A stretch of 64,000 nt of DNA from Cyathus striatus. Lineage: Eukaryota > Basidiomycota > Agaricomycetes > Agaricales > Nidulariaceae. The position numbers were made by a program, and so were the translations under genes. The notes beneath the pieces are model-generated. The model saw only the letters and a program-made list of their open reading frames with translations, was not told the DNA's origin and did no database searches. Where the stretch lies: contig JAOVFP010000003.1 in the NCBI GenBank assembly GCA_025738555.1, forward strand, positions 5,828,001 to 5,892,000, read 5' to 3'. Position 1 is the stretch's first letter. Each line of letters starts with the position of its first letter. Positions 22,596 to 33,885 of the stretch are shown here, piece after piece.

Positions 22596-22758
22596 TATGA
22601 TCACCTAAAAGACCCTACATTGGTATTAAATTATAAAGAATGAATGATTGTTTATGATTATTCCCATACAATAATAGGCACTCAAAAAAAGCCAGGCTTG
22701 ATTGATTAAGGCAATCAATTAACACTGGCTTTTTTTGAAAAATTTAGCTGACACTTAT

Positions 22759-23512
22759 GGAGGAACTCATCATCAGCATAGGAGTTGGAGAGAGTTGGCA
22801 TAACAAGCTGAAGTGCAGTATCCTGAAGATATGTGAGAGTGAAATTGACCTGGGAGTGTCCATCTGAGTATTGGGAAGGATTATTCTGGAATTAAATTTG
22901 ACACTGAGTTATAAACTGCTCTAGCTTCTCAGCACTGGAACCGTCAAAAGTATCTGGCTTTTGAACATTATGTTCCCAATGTGATCCCGACATACCCTGG
23001 GCAGATTCCACAACTCTCAAAAGAGCTTTGGCAAGCTGATCTTCCCAGGAGTGGCATGCAAGAGGTGTGCACCTGGAATTGTCAACATCATCCTCATCAC
23101 CATCATCCCCTGAGTCTGAGGATGGTGGAGATGGAGGATTGGGCTGAGAAGGAGGTGGAGATGGCAGCCCAATGGTACCACTATCAGAACCATAACCTTT
23201 GGGAGGTCCCTGGTCTGCTGGGACTGTACTGTATGGCGGTGAGGTGCCATCTGGATGAGCCTGAGTGGATCCAAGGTTCCCAGCTGCAGGAACAGAGAGT
23301 GTCTGAGCAGAAGTCAAGGGTGGACCCAGGAAAGTAGCACTAAGAGGTGGTGCTGGACTGGGTGTAACTCGAGATGGTGTAGAAGGTAGAGAACCAGAAG
23401 TACTCCATGGAGGCTGTTGCCTCATAGCTGCATGGGTGGCACAAGCACCCACAGCATTGGTATGACTAGTAGTATGTGCTGTGCAAGTAACTGAAGTACC
23501 AGTAGGAACCAT
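22759..23512 (-). pseudogene. Gypsy family C gag, N-terminal part (truncated)
   Basis: The frame starts near 23512 (MVPTGTSVTC), about 40 bp from an LTR at 23550. A Pro/Ser/Thr-rich N-terminus and an acidic stretch (SGDDGDEDDVDN) precede the gag core: VQKPDTFDGSSAEKLEQFI, then a TAA at about 22890, and FTLTYLQDTALQLVMP. This layout is that of Ty3/gypsy gag. It is cut at 22757 by the 4-kb inverted-repeat element, and nothing of pol remains nearby. Confidence 0.75.
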
Positions 23513-23549
23513 GATAGAAAAGATATCCAAGTTGTAAGTATTTGTATAC

Positions 23550-24107
23550 TGTTACATACTGATTCCTTCCTACTGGGAACAGATGCAAAGATGCCCTGAA
23601 GGCATGGGAGAACTATAACAGAAACCCAAAGTAAGTATGGGTATGGGAATGAGAGCAGAAGTGTGGAAGTGAACCATGGCTTCAGCATATGTGCTGTGCC
23701 ACTTGGATATCTTCTGGGGATGGTTTGTATTTCACAATGAATAATATTCAATAGAAGGGAATGTTTCAGAGTATAGAGAGAGGCTTTGCCACCACCCTAG
23801 GCTGTGGGAGAGAAACTCGAAGGAAAACCTGGAGCAAGTTTTGGACTCAAGAGTAGGAAGAGGTTGTACAGAGTTGATATAGGTGCTGGGGACTGCTGGT
23901 ATGTCCAGGGGACTATATATACTAAGTAGAAACCTATGGGTGCAAATGTGGAAGCAGGTAGCTAAGGATAAGTCAAAGAGATAAGTAAGAGAGATAGTCT
24001 GGGCAAAGCAGAGTAGGGGCACAAATGACATGTTCAGAATGAAGAATAAAGATGGTGGCATAAACTAAACTACATTGGCCATAATGAAACATATAGGTAA
24101 GAATGGA
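23550..24107 (-). repeat. Gypsy family C 5' LTR, truncated
   Basis: In plus orientation it begins TGTTACATACTGATTCC and matches the solo LTRs at 38993, 40411 and 41939 until about 24107. Because gag lies on the minus strand beside it, the family's sense strand is the one ending GTAACA. The distal part and its duplication are missing. CpG sites present in the 41939 copy are TG or CA here. Confidence 0.75.
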
Positions 24108-24211
24108 AGTCTCTGATGCATTTGGAGCATATCTTAGCTCTACTGGAGACTTTGTGGACTGGAAGGAAAATAAAGAGACATGAAAGTGGAGAAATGTAAG
24201 TTTCATAATCA

Positions 24212-25005
24212 TTGATTACATAGAACTGAAAACTCACTGGCTACCACAGGGTACTGATCCTATGTGCATGTGGAATGAACTTAAAGATACATCAGTGGTC
24301 ATGGAGCTTGCTGACTTTGTGAGGCTATTGCTGGGTATATCAGTAAACCAGGCAGGCTTGGAGCATAACTTCTCTGACCTTAAGATAAAGAAAACACAGC
24401 TGTGCAATCACTTGAAGCTCCCAAGACTTGAGAAAATGGCAAAGGTTTGTCATTCTATTATTGAGAAGTCTACACCTGAAAATTGATACTGATCTTCAGA
24501 CTCTCAGGTGGGAGCTAGTCTTTGGGACATGTATAAAAAGGCTGGCTACATGAAGGAGTGTGTCAAATGTAGCAATCACAACAAAGATAAACTAGCTGAC
24601 TTACTAGCAGTGCCATACTATGCTGATCTCCTAGAGGCTGTTGAAGCTGGGGGCACAGAACCAGAAGCTGAAGAACATCAGCTAGTTTTGGTGAGATCAC
24701 ACACAGATTGGAGGAGGGCAATGAAGAAGTGGATACAGAAGGAACAAGATGATGTGGAGATGGATGTCAATGTTGAGGACCTGGCTATGTTGTATGGAGA
24801 ACAATGGTCCAAGTGGTTGCCATATTTGCTTGAGTTGTTGTTCAGCAAGAGGAAAGATGTTGATATAGGCAAGCAAGAGCAGAGAAGGACTAGGAGACAG
24901 CAAGTGTACATGGAGGAAGCACAGCTGATGGAATTGCTTGCAGATGAGGACCCAACTCCAGATGATGGGGAATTGGGAGGTTCAGGTGACAGCTTTGAGG
25001 GATGA
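24212..25005 (+). pseudogene. hAT-type transposase, C-terminal fragment
   Basis: The frame covering 24262-24486 reads MCMWNELKDTSVVMELADFV, then LLGISVNQAGLEHNFSDL, KIKKTQLCNHLKLPRLEKM. The second frame, 24508-25005, continues with YADLLEAVEAGG, RAMKKWIQKE and an acidic tail. The GLERNFSDLK-like motif followed by a basic segment is the hAT dimerisation end found in many agaricomycete transposases. A frameshift or stop lies at 24484-24507, and the N-terminal catalytic part is absent. It is unrelated in sequence to the autonomous hAT next to it. Confidence 0.65.
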
Positions 25006-25009
25006 TGTC

Positions 25010-25110
25010 ATCTGGGCAGAGGGCTTAATTAATACTTAAAAATAGAGCCCTTATTAATACCTGTTTTTAAGTGTTAAGGCCTAATTATAAAATTGAGAGT
25101 TAATAAGGGC
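25010..25110. repeat. AT-rich spacer with short inverted repeat
   Basis: GCCCTTATTAA at about 25048 and TTAATAAGGGC at about 25097 face each other. This may be the end of a small element. No duplication could be identified. Confidence 0.35.
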
Positions 25111-25418
25111 TTAAAAATCAACACTGACTTCATGATACATCTTAACTAGCATAGTCAGACAAAGGATTACTGCATCTTTATATTCAAGGCTATCTTGAGT
25201 TATACCTGGTGCAGCAGGTACTTTCTCAGTCTTGATAATAGATTTATGAAGTAAGAGCTCAAATTTTTCATCAGAGATATCATTGTTCATTTTCCTAAAA
25301 ATAGCAATATATTGTTCTAGAGTCATGTCTTCCTCATTCACATCAATATCTTCACTGTCATTACCAGCATTGTCAATATGTTGTTGAGCAGTTTGTATAT
25401 TAGATAAATGAGGGGTAG

Positions 25419-28400
25419 TAGGGCTGCCAACCGTACCGTATACGGTATACGGCCATATTCTGGCAGCTACTTTACAGGTGTTTCCATACCGGATCCCATA
25501 CTGTAAAGTGAAAATTTGAACTGCTTGACGGTACGGTATAGCATTATGGACGGCCATATTATGGTATATGGCTATGGAGATTTAGTTTTTAAGTTGCCCA
25601 TTCATTTGCATTTTTGTTATTTAATAAAATAGAAGTACATGACATTGTAGTTGAAAAGTACATGTTAGTCTAGTTCAATAATCTCAGCACGAAGAAGGTG
25701 AAGGCGCTGTTTTACCAACATTAGGCATCTAATAGTATCAAACTTCAGGCTGGAACGTCTAAGTGAAATAGTATCACATCTGCCAGAAAAAATGTGCTCG
25801 ACAGCAACAGCTGAACCTAATGCATATGAATATTGTAAACAAATAAACTGAGTAGTTAAACCGTACCTGGAATCCCTAGAATGTCAAGAGCCAGGCGAGA
25901 TAAGAAAGGAAACTGAAAACAACGACTATGCCACCACTGAACTGGATTACAGGTACCAAAGTCCTCCTGTGGGAGCGCAAAATACTGCTCGAGCTTGTCA
26001 ATTCTAGCTGGTGGCTTTCGATAAAAGTGTGCTGTAAAGTTCTCTACATCGGAGGTGGCAATACTTGAAGGTTCTGCTGCTGAAGATTGTCCTCTGGTGA
26101 GAGAATTAGAAGCTAAATCCTCCACTTTAAAGTAATTGTTGCGGTAGTAGCTTTGGAGGGACTGCTTCACTTCGATGAGATATGCCAAAAGTGTGGGATC
26201 ATCATTGTAATCGAACTCAAGACCAGCATATGAAACACGAGGATCTAAAACTGCAAAATAATACAAGTAAGTGAGTGATTATAGAAATAAGGGAAGCACG
26301 TACGAGCAGCCCAGGTATATAATGGAGATTGGTCAAATTTTTCATAATATTCACTAAGTTTTTGGTGAGCTTCCACTAGGCCATTCTTGAGGTTTGCGGG
26401 AGCATCATCAGGAAGCTCCCATAGAGTATCCTTTAGTTCACTTTGAAGTCCATGGAAAATAGCTGCTGTTTGAGATACCATGGGCTGCTTCGTGATCGAC
26501 ATTTGTGTGGTTGCTGAGCGAAATTTCTTCAGCCACCTAGTGACTAATGTGATAGCTTCCCAGTCTTCATCAGATAGTTCAAATGCTCGAAAATTACAGT
26601 GTGTAGCAAATATATCTATTGCAGCATGATATTCTAATGCACACTCTGGAAAAGTATTAGATAGAAAATAGTGTAAGATAATAATAAAGCTCACGAAGCA
26701 TCTGATGAGTTGACGACCATCTTGTCTTCACATCTAGTATGAGCATTAAAGGGCTTCGATTATTTTCGTTGGAATTCACTCCAGCTACACGAGTCCAGTT
26801 TTCACGCTGTTGGGGACTAGAGCATACAGCTCAGATTATTCTATGAAGCTGTAATGATTTAACAAACTGCATCACTCAGTTTAAATAATTGATGTTAAGT
26901 ACCTTTCCTATGGCTTTGCAGGGATTGATTGTACTCTTCTGGGATGTTGCTGACTGATCCTGAGAGGAGTCATCCTCACTCTCTGGATCTAACAAGGCTA
27001 TGTCATTGTCTGTGGAGCTTTGAAGTGAAGCAGTTACAGATTCTTGATATATTCCGCCCCTTGAAGTTGCCTTCCGACTCTCTGTGGAGCTCAGTGCACC
27101 TATATTTTCCAACAGCTGCAATAGACTATTATTAAATTTTATAAGATGATATAACATGAAGGGATAAACGAACCTTAACAGCAGCAAGATGAATTGTGTG
27201 TGGCATGCACCATAATCGTGAAAACTGTCCATCAAACAAAGTAGAGCTGTTTTCGTCAAATTGATTCTTGAGAGACACAATCATGGTGTCATTATTCGTA
27301 GTGTTATCCATGACAAACGCCAATATCTATTTGCAAGACAAAACTTATGAGTGTCCAAAAATCTTTAATTATTATCAACATACCTTCTCACTGTTGTTTA
27401 AGCCATAAGTGTTGAGAGTATTCCAAACAATGCTTGCCATGTTTTCACCTGTGTGTTGTCCCATAAGCTCTTGAAAATCGATTAACAGTTCCTCTAATAT
27501 TTAATCAGCAAATGAACGCATGTTGAAGTTATTAGAGTCCTATACCAGATCATCCATCATTCATAACATAATGTGCAACAATCGCTAGAAAAGCTATCTG
27601 GTTGCTCGAAGTCCAAGCATCAAGCGATATGCTGACTTTGGCATTAAGATTCTGATAATATCAATATTAGTTGTTAATGTTTGCGGATAAAATTATAATG
27701 TACTTTGAACATTTCTTTCACTGAGCTGACTGTATCTTCACCCATCTTCATAACTTGGGTTTGAATAGTGGTACGTCCTGGAATTTTAAAGGTCAAAGTT
27801 CCTCGAAAATGTGTATAATTGAGAAGTTCATGAAATTCTGGCTTCTCCACCTTGTCAAATAGCTGATCACAGGAAACTACCCATTTGACTAGCAACTCTA
27901 TGAAGGTTTCCTGTTGCCACTCCCCCTAAAATTCATTTAATACCACATATTAAAAGTGAACCAGTGAATCAGATGTACTCTTGCTTTCAAAGCTTGCTGT
28001 TCGAATGCATGCACAATATTTTGCGATGCTTTCTCAAGCTTCATAAGATAGTTATTGCCACCCACAGAGTCCATGGTTACCTCCCCAGAAGCTAACAGCT
28101 TTTCCTCCAATGTGGGAGGACCAGATCGATTATATAGGATGTTATATAACCTGTGCATTGAAGGAAACTTTTTCAAATGCCCAGTTAGTCCTAAGTAAAA
28201 CACAGTTAAGATAAATTCATAGAATGTATAAAGTCGAAACATACCATTAAGACTGTGTCTCATCTTCAGAGTTATCTTGAGAATAGAGTGATTACCGTGA
28301 TAGCACTGGTAATAGTGAGTACCCTCTTCCTTCTCACCATTTCTTCCGTGGGTAACTTCTTCATAGAACAAATAAATTGGATTAGTCTTTCCATGCTAAA

Positions 28401-29803
28401 ATAGTATTGTAAATCTTAGTGAATGCTTTTAAAGTTTGACACTTATGGTTTGAATAGGTACAGGTGGAGACACAGTACTATCGCCAGAACTCGTACCAGT
28501 GACTATGATGGTGCTGCGACTCTTTTTCGGAGCTGGACGAGGCAGGTGGTGAGTTTGAGGGTTTACGGCCGACTGAGCGTGCTTGTGCTTTGATTTCTGA
28601 GACACTAGTTTCAATGGCAGCGCATCAGCAAGCTATTTGAAGATGAAATATGTCAGAATATGAAAACAATTTAAGTGAATTACGCATACCTCCTTATTAC
28701 TGATTCTATGCGATGCTTCTAATGTTTCTTCCTCCTCTTCATTGCTGTCGTTCTCGTCCTCATTGTTGTTGTCGTAATCCTCATTATCTGAATTGTATAA
28801 TAGCTCAGGAACATCATTGGTGGCTTCAACCTCAGTGGAATCCACATTAACAGTAGGTCCATCAGAGCGCAAAGCCTTTCCTTTACTTTGCTTCATGGAA
28901 GGTGTGTTCAGAAGTGTTGGCTTACTGAACTCATCAACCTTCTCTGTGTCAATGTATTCTTGCATGCATGCATTGTTTTGCTTGTGGCGCCCACATCCAA
29001 GTTGCCCTACAATGTTACATTAGTTTAACATCGTTACTCATAACCAACTAAGACATACCTTGACTGGGAGCCTGAGTGGTATCTTGAGCCAGATTGTCAT
29101 CAGACATGATGTAAAACAATGGGGGCTCGAAGTATAACTGTTATTGTACAGTATCCATAGTACTACTTATATGACTTTTGTGGTCTAGTGCTTTCATGAT
29201 ATCAACAGCTTTGAGGCTCAGAACACAGATAACTGCGCCCTGATAAGCACTCAACCAATAATATCATAGAACGACAGTGCAGCAGGAGATGAAATGAAAG
29301 ATATAAGTAAACACACGTTGCTGAAGGGCTCACAAGTGGATAAAATCTTGGAATTTCAAATACCTTTTATCATGGCAGTGCTTCATGTTGCTCAAATGTT
29401 GCTCAATGGAGCATGTATTCACTATAAACAAATAAGCTGCCAAGTTTTCCAAAGATAAGACCACTTGAAACAAGTCAGTTGATAGTATTCGGCCACCAGA
29501 AATTGAAATATTGGAATTTAGTGATGTCTTGGAAGAGCCTTTCATATGGTAAGACCACGATAGAATGTGATAACCATATCCTAACCACGTCCGCAGTTGT
29601 CCACGTGGGCTTACATAAACAGCTGAAATATACAGACTGTAAGTCAGCCGTATATGGCCATTAGAATATGGTATACTACAGCATGCAACCGTCCTGTGTA
29701 CCATACTGTCAACTTTCTCTCTGAGACTGATATTGGTACAGTACCTGTCATCATATTACAGGCACCATATAACTGTAATGTACAGTAATGGTTGGCAGCC
29801 CTA
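25419..29803 (-). mobile_element. Autonomous-type hAT transposon (4385 bp)
   Basis: Inverted ends TAGGGCTGCCAACC are flanked by the perfect 8-bp duplication AGGGGTAG (25411-25418, 29804-29811). Short subterminal motifs (CCGTATACGG, CCGTAT-like) cluster within 150 bp of both ends. The element encodes a multi-exon hAT transposase on the minus strand. Many CpG sites remain and only one internal stop was seen, so it is among the youngest insertions. It interrupts gene X. Confidence 0.93.
25675..29107 (-). CDS. hAT transposase, multi-exon, nearly intact
   Basis: It starts ATG at 29107 (MSDDNLAQDTTQ) and ends TAA at 25675; about nine GT-AG introns of 50-70 bp are needed. Order: acidic N-terminus; basic Pro-rich stretch; a Cys/His region compatible with a BED-type finger (HYYQCYHGNHSILK...MRHSLNGLTGHLKK); first catalytic block (KVSISLDAWTSSNQIAFLAI); second block (AFVMDNTTNNDTM; WCMPHTIHLAAVK); LDVKTRWSSTHQML; and the dimerisation end (PVQWWHS, FPFLSRLALDILGIPG, then SAVAVEHIFSGRCDTISLRR). 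These are the hAT landmarks in order. An in-frame TGA near 27535 (HYVMNDG-stop-SEELLIDF) is the only clear defect, so the copy may be recently dead. Confidence 0.85.
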
Positions 29804-29972
29804 AGGGGTAGATGAGCCCCTGTGTACAAGTGAGGAAACTGGCACATTAACTTGAGGTACAATGGGTGGAGAATGAGAATCTTCAAAATGGCTGAGACCT
29901 AAGGTCCCCACACATGGGTTATTTTCAATATGAGAACTAGTGGCAAGATTATCAGATCTTGATCAATAATCA

Positions 29973-30245
29973 TGTTGGATCATGGAGGGTTGCTTATGCA
30001 ATCCATGTGCTATTGATGTGCCATGCCAACATGATGAAATGAGTCTATTGACTCAGTTTGTTTCTGTACTTACAATTTTTGATCATTTTTCCTAGTATTT
30101 AAATGAGTAGATTACCAAGCCGTCTGCTCTCCTCAGTTGTCTCTCTCTATTGCAAGAACTGAGGTGAGCAGAAGTCATACCTTATTATTTTACTATTACT
30201 TACATATATTACCTACTGTAGTATTCTATTCTATAGACTCTTATA
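29973..30245 (+). repeat. Copia-2 5' LTR
   Basis: 273 bp from TGTTGGATCATGG to GACTCTTATA. The end is TA rather than CA, and the 3' LTR has the same ending. Confidence 0.9.
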
Positions 30246-30257
30246 GGTTATGGGCCC
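30246..30257 (+). other. Copia-2 primer-binding site (half-tRNA type)
   Basis: GGTTATGGGCCC directly follows the LTR. It is an exact complement of GGGCCCAUAACC in the anticodon arm of eukaryotic initiator tRNA-Met, as expected for copia-type priming from the 5' half of the tRNA. Confidence 0.8.
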
Positions 30258-30269
30258 CACCCCTGCCAA

Positions 30270-32933
30270 TTGAACTGCAATTATCAAATATATGAAACAT
30301 CTTTTTTCGACATGTTGAATGCAACTAGCAATGCAGGCCTCATTAATTTCTCTCAGGCTGTTGACAGACTTGACAGTTCAGGAGAGAACTGGGTCATGTT
30401 TGAGACCCATTTTGAAGGAGCTATGAGAGCTCAGAAGGTGTGGAAGCACTTCACTGGGCAAGCCATGAAACTGAAGGATGACTCCCCAGAGCTTGAGGCA
30501 TGACAGGAGAAGGAGGACTTGGTGTCCCACCTGTTGATGCAAAAGCTTCCTGACTCCATACTTGCAAAGTATTTGTCAAGACCCTCTGTTGCCCAGAAGT
30601 GGTTGGGGATTGTATCAGAATTCACAAGTAAGTCTATGTTGATGTATAACAACCTTTGAATGAAGTTTTTGGCCTTGCATTATCAGGAAAGAGCAAATTT
30701 GCATAATGAGTTTGATAGGATTAACATGGAGCATGAGAAGTTGAAGGCTTTAGGAATTACAGTCACAGAAGATGAATACCAGAGTCTTATTATTAATTTC
30801 CTTGAGCCACTGCCTGAATGATCCACTTATATTTCCCAGATAGATGTGAATTTGCGAGCTATTGTTGCAACAATTGAGGGTACAATTGGTGAAGAACTAG
30901 CTAATCTGATTTCCCCCACTACTTTGACCTCGACAGAAACTATATCTACAACTACCATGGCAGCTACTTCTACCCCACCTTCTCCAAATGCCAAACCACC
31001 AACCAAGCACCTTGCCACACAGCTCAAACCTGAATACATGATCCACCTAGTTCTTCAGGAATGGGACTGAGTGTATGGTGACAAGAAACAAAAGGGCATC
31101 AAGAAGGCAAAGGATTCGAGCTCAACAGGAGTTGCCACATATAGCACTATGTTGAGTGAGAAGCCTGGCTTGTGTACAGGTGGAGGCCATTGTCAAAAGG
31201 ATAATCAGCAGAAGGGATCACATGCAACAGGTGAGTGTTGGAATTGTGGGAGCCATGGGAACAAGAAGTAATATGCCTAGCATACTTCTACCCTCTATAA
31301 AACATTTATTTCTACATTCTAAACACTACTTACAAATGGTATAATATATATGGGTTGTATTTAGTAGCTAAGGTAGAGGTCCTGGACTATTAGCTAGCAT
31401 GGGAATGATTCACACTAAATAAGGGACATTTCTAGCCTAAGTAGGCAAGCGTCTATGAATAGAGACATCAAGGTCAGAGTTTATTCTCGACATCGGTGGG
31501 AAATAGTTACCAGTAAGGCCAGAGATCAAGCTAAGTGTGCATCTATTCTAATAATAGATTATTGAAGCCATGTTATTGCATCATAGGAAAAGGCATGAGG
31601 ACAAGACTCCTGGCAAGTGCTGCTATCTAACCATGCTGTACCAGTGCTGTGCATCAGCACGTTATAGGCGCCTGGCTAGGTCTGAGACCTGGCATTCCTG
31701 ACAGGCTGATTCAGCATTTCTCATTTCTACATGTCAAAGCATGCAGTATCATACTTTCATATGGAGCACCTCACCTGCAGACAGGTTCTATTGTACTTTG
31801 TTATCTTCCCATATGGATGTGTTCTTGGCACTCATATGCATGTCAAACCATGATTTACTCTGGTCCATCCCAGACTCTTGTAGCTAGTCTACAACATCTA
31901 CTTTACAGCTTAGCTAATGCACAATTACTGCTTTTGTATTGACTATATAGTTCCTCTAGCCATAGTTTTGTAGGATATTTAATAGGTAGAGTTAAGTAGG
32001 ATGAGGGCAGTCTCCTGTGCCCCAAGAAATATGATTAAGCAGTTCTGCCAGAGTATTTGTGTGAGCTAGAGATTCTGAGTGTAATGAGAGTCAAAGTCCT
32101 AAGTCCATGCTAAGCCCAAGATTAAGGAACACACATCAAACATGTATCAAAGTGTTTGCTAAGCACACATTTCATCTTGGGCATTGGTCTTCAACACCTT
32201 TTCATTACTTTACTTCGCTCAGAAGCATCCTGCATCTGAGTTTTACCCACTGAGCACTTTCTTAGTGAGTGTACATGGTGTGAGTGAAATTACTTATATT
32301 TTAATTTATACTATGTTGTGCTAAACTAGGTACTTTAGAAGGATCAGTGCCCCTCACCAAAGAAGGATGATGGAAAGGATGGGCAAGACAGTAATACATT
32401 GAACTCATGCTCCAAATCCTCCTCTGGCAAAAACAACAATGGCTCTGCCTCCACTGCTGCTAGCCTGGATGAGATTGCCAGAGTGTGGACAGTCTTCTAC
32501 ACTGATAATGATATCCTGGAGGACAGGGAAGGCTTAATGAATGCAGTGGATAGGCTCGAAGTACACCCACATGCTGAGGATACTGAGAATGTTTGGAATG
32601 AAGAAATCCCTCCTCTCATTGAGTTGTCTGACTCTGAAGATGAAGAAAATGAGGGGGGGGCAGCTGGAGTAGTATTGTCTGCTGAGGATGTAGATCCATT
32701 GCCCATTAGGATGTCAGACCCAGTGATGGATATGGTCATTGCCACTGCTGCTGCTGGTATGAAGGTCAACCCATGCAACCTGTATGATTCCGGGGCATCC
32801 CATTATATGTCTCCATTTTGAGAAGACTTCATCAATTTCACCTCTATCACCCCACACTCATTGACTGCAGCCAACCAACAGTCATTTATGGCTGAAGGGA
32901 TTGGAGATGTGATTCTATCAGTCCCAAACAGTC
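30270..32933 (+). pseudogene. Copia-2 gag and protease (decayed)
   Basis: The frame begins near 30270, and gag reads INFSQAVDRLDSSGENWVMF, then a TGA for Trp, QEKEDLVSHLLMQKLPDS and RPSVAQKWLGIVSEF. It breaks again near 30657, 30819 and 31068. The zinc knuckle (CWNCGSHGNKK) is cut by the 1068-bp insert at 31269 and resumes at 32342 (DQCPSPKKDD). An acidic linker leads to the protease (NPCNLYDSGASHYMSPF, DSG intact), then a TGA and ILSVPNSP, where the hAT-like insert begins. Confidence 0.85.
31269..32336. mobile_element. 1068-bp insertion of unknown type in copia-2 gag
   Basis: AGAAG at 31264-31268 is repeated at 32337-32341, and removing the insert plus one copy restores the zinc-knuckle frame. 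The ends (TAATATGCC... and ...GGTACTTT) are not clear inverted repeats and not TG...CA. Its class is unknown; a SINE-, TRIM- or solo-LTR-like origin is possible. No coding frame was recognised. Confidence 0.65.
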
Positions 32934-33229
32934 CAGTACTTTGCACTCCCCCCCCCTTCACCATGAATTCATGTGAATTTCACATGAATTTCACCTTCAC
33001 ATGCAATATTCCAAAACCATCAAATTTAAGTGAAAATTAGGTGAAGGTGAGGTGAAAGTTAGATGAAATTTCACATTGAAAATTAGGTGAAATTCATTTA
33101 AAAACATGGAGAAAATGAATTTATTTATTGATCATGTGACTAATTTACATATTACAAAGCAATAATGGTATTACATAATATCCTCCAATTTCCTGCCCTT
33201 GCGCTCAATGTCCCATCCCCTGCTTTCCC

Positions 33230-33500
33230 ATGTCTCCTGCCCCTCCGCTCGCTGTGCACCTTATCCCACTCATCATCCCACTCCTCCACTTGCTGTGCGC
33301 CCCATCCTGCTCACTATCCCTGCCCCTCCGCTCACTGCACACCCCATCTCGCTCACTATCCCTGCCCCTCCGCTCACTGTGTGCCCCATCCTGCTCATTA
33401 TCCTGACCCTCCGCTCACTATTCCACTTCCTGTGCTTGTTGTGCGCCCTAACACACTCACCATCCCACCCCTCCTGCCCACTGTGTGCCTCTTGCTTTCC
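33230..33500 (+). repeat. Pyrimidine-rich tandem repeat
   Basis: Repeats of the type CCCTGCCCCTCCGCTCACTG with about 30-60 bp periodicity lie here. They are followed at 33540-33650 by a purine-rich stretch (GGAGGGA-type). The two could pair as a large imperfect hairpin. Long open frames on both strands here reflect composition only. Confidence 0.7.
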
Positions 33501-33797
33501 CGTGCTCTTGTTCTAACTGTATTTGTTCTTGATATAGGAAGAGAAGGGAGGGAGTGAAATAGGGGAGGAGGGAAATAGAGGAGTGAGGGTGGAAGGATCA
33601 AGTAGTAGAAGGGAGGGAAGAGGGAGGGGGGAGAGGGAGGGGAGAAAGGAGTGAATGATAGTGATGTGGCAAGAAGCAAGAATAACAATGGTGTGACATG
33701 TTTTGGTCATGTGATATTTCAATCATGTGACAAAGTATTAGAAAGCGGAGGGTTGATAGAGGTATATAGTGTGGGAAATAACTATTTTACACAAGTC

Positions 33798-33885
33798 TTT
33801 ATGGTGTAGTGGTAAATTGGCATGCTGTGGGAAAAACTATTAGTCATTATTCTGAGGCTGTTGGTTCAATCCTGACTGGGGTTAT
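33798..33885 (+). other. tRNA-like segment (A and B boxes) inside the hAT-like element
   Basis: TATGGTGTAGTGGTAAATTGG resembles an A box and the D arm of Gln/Glu-type tRNAs. About 50 bases on, GGTTCAATCCT fits the B-box consensus GGTTCRANYCC with a possible 5-bp T-stem. The acceptor stem does not pair convincingly, so a functional tRNA is unlikely. A tRNA-derived relic or SINE head is the better reading. Confidence 0.35.

Larger units (their letters stand above)
18753..22755. mobile_element. 4-kb element with ~115-bp inverted termini and TA duplication
   Basis: The first ~115 bp (AGTGTCAGCTAAATTTTTC...) recur as a reverse complement at 22641-22755 with only a few differences. TA lies directly outside both ends (18751-18752, 22756-22757). 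Each terminus contains a long imperfect hairpin (GCCAGTGTTAATTGATTG against CAATCAATTAAGCCTGGC, flanked by A and T runs). Inside are a 60-bp minisatellite, a Helitron and a family B LTR copy with a hAT MITE in it. There is no transposase. Alternatively, the two ends belong to two separate opposed MITEs. Confidence 0.6.

Noticed and set aside
31250..32345. Reading the 1068-bp gag insert as an intron (GTAATATG...CTTTAG)
   Set aside because: GT and AG are present, but splicing there shifts the frame (NKK-RIS). Removing the insert with one AGAAG restores NKKDQCP, and the length is far beyond introns of such elements.
33165..33722. Long overlapping frames on both strands (130, 105, 96 residues)
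   Set aside because: They arise from pyrimidine-rich and purine-rich tracts with no stop codons by composition. There are no domains, and all frames are open in part.
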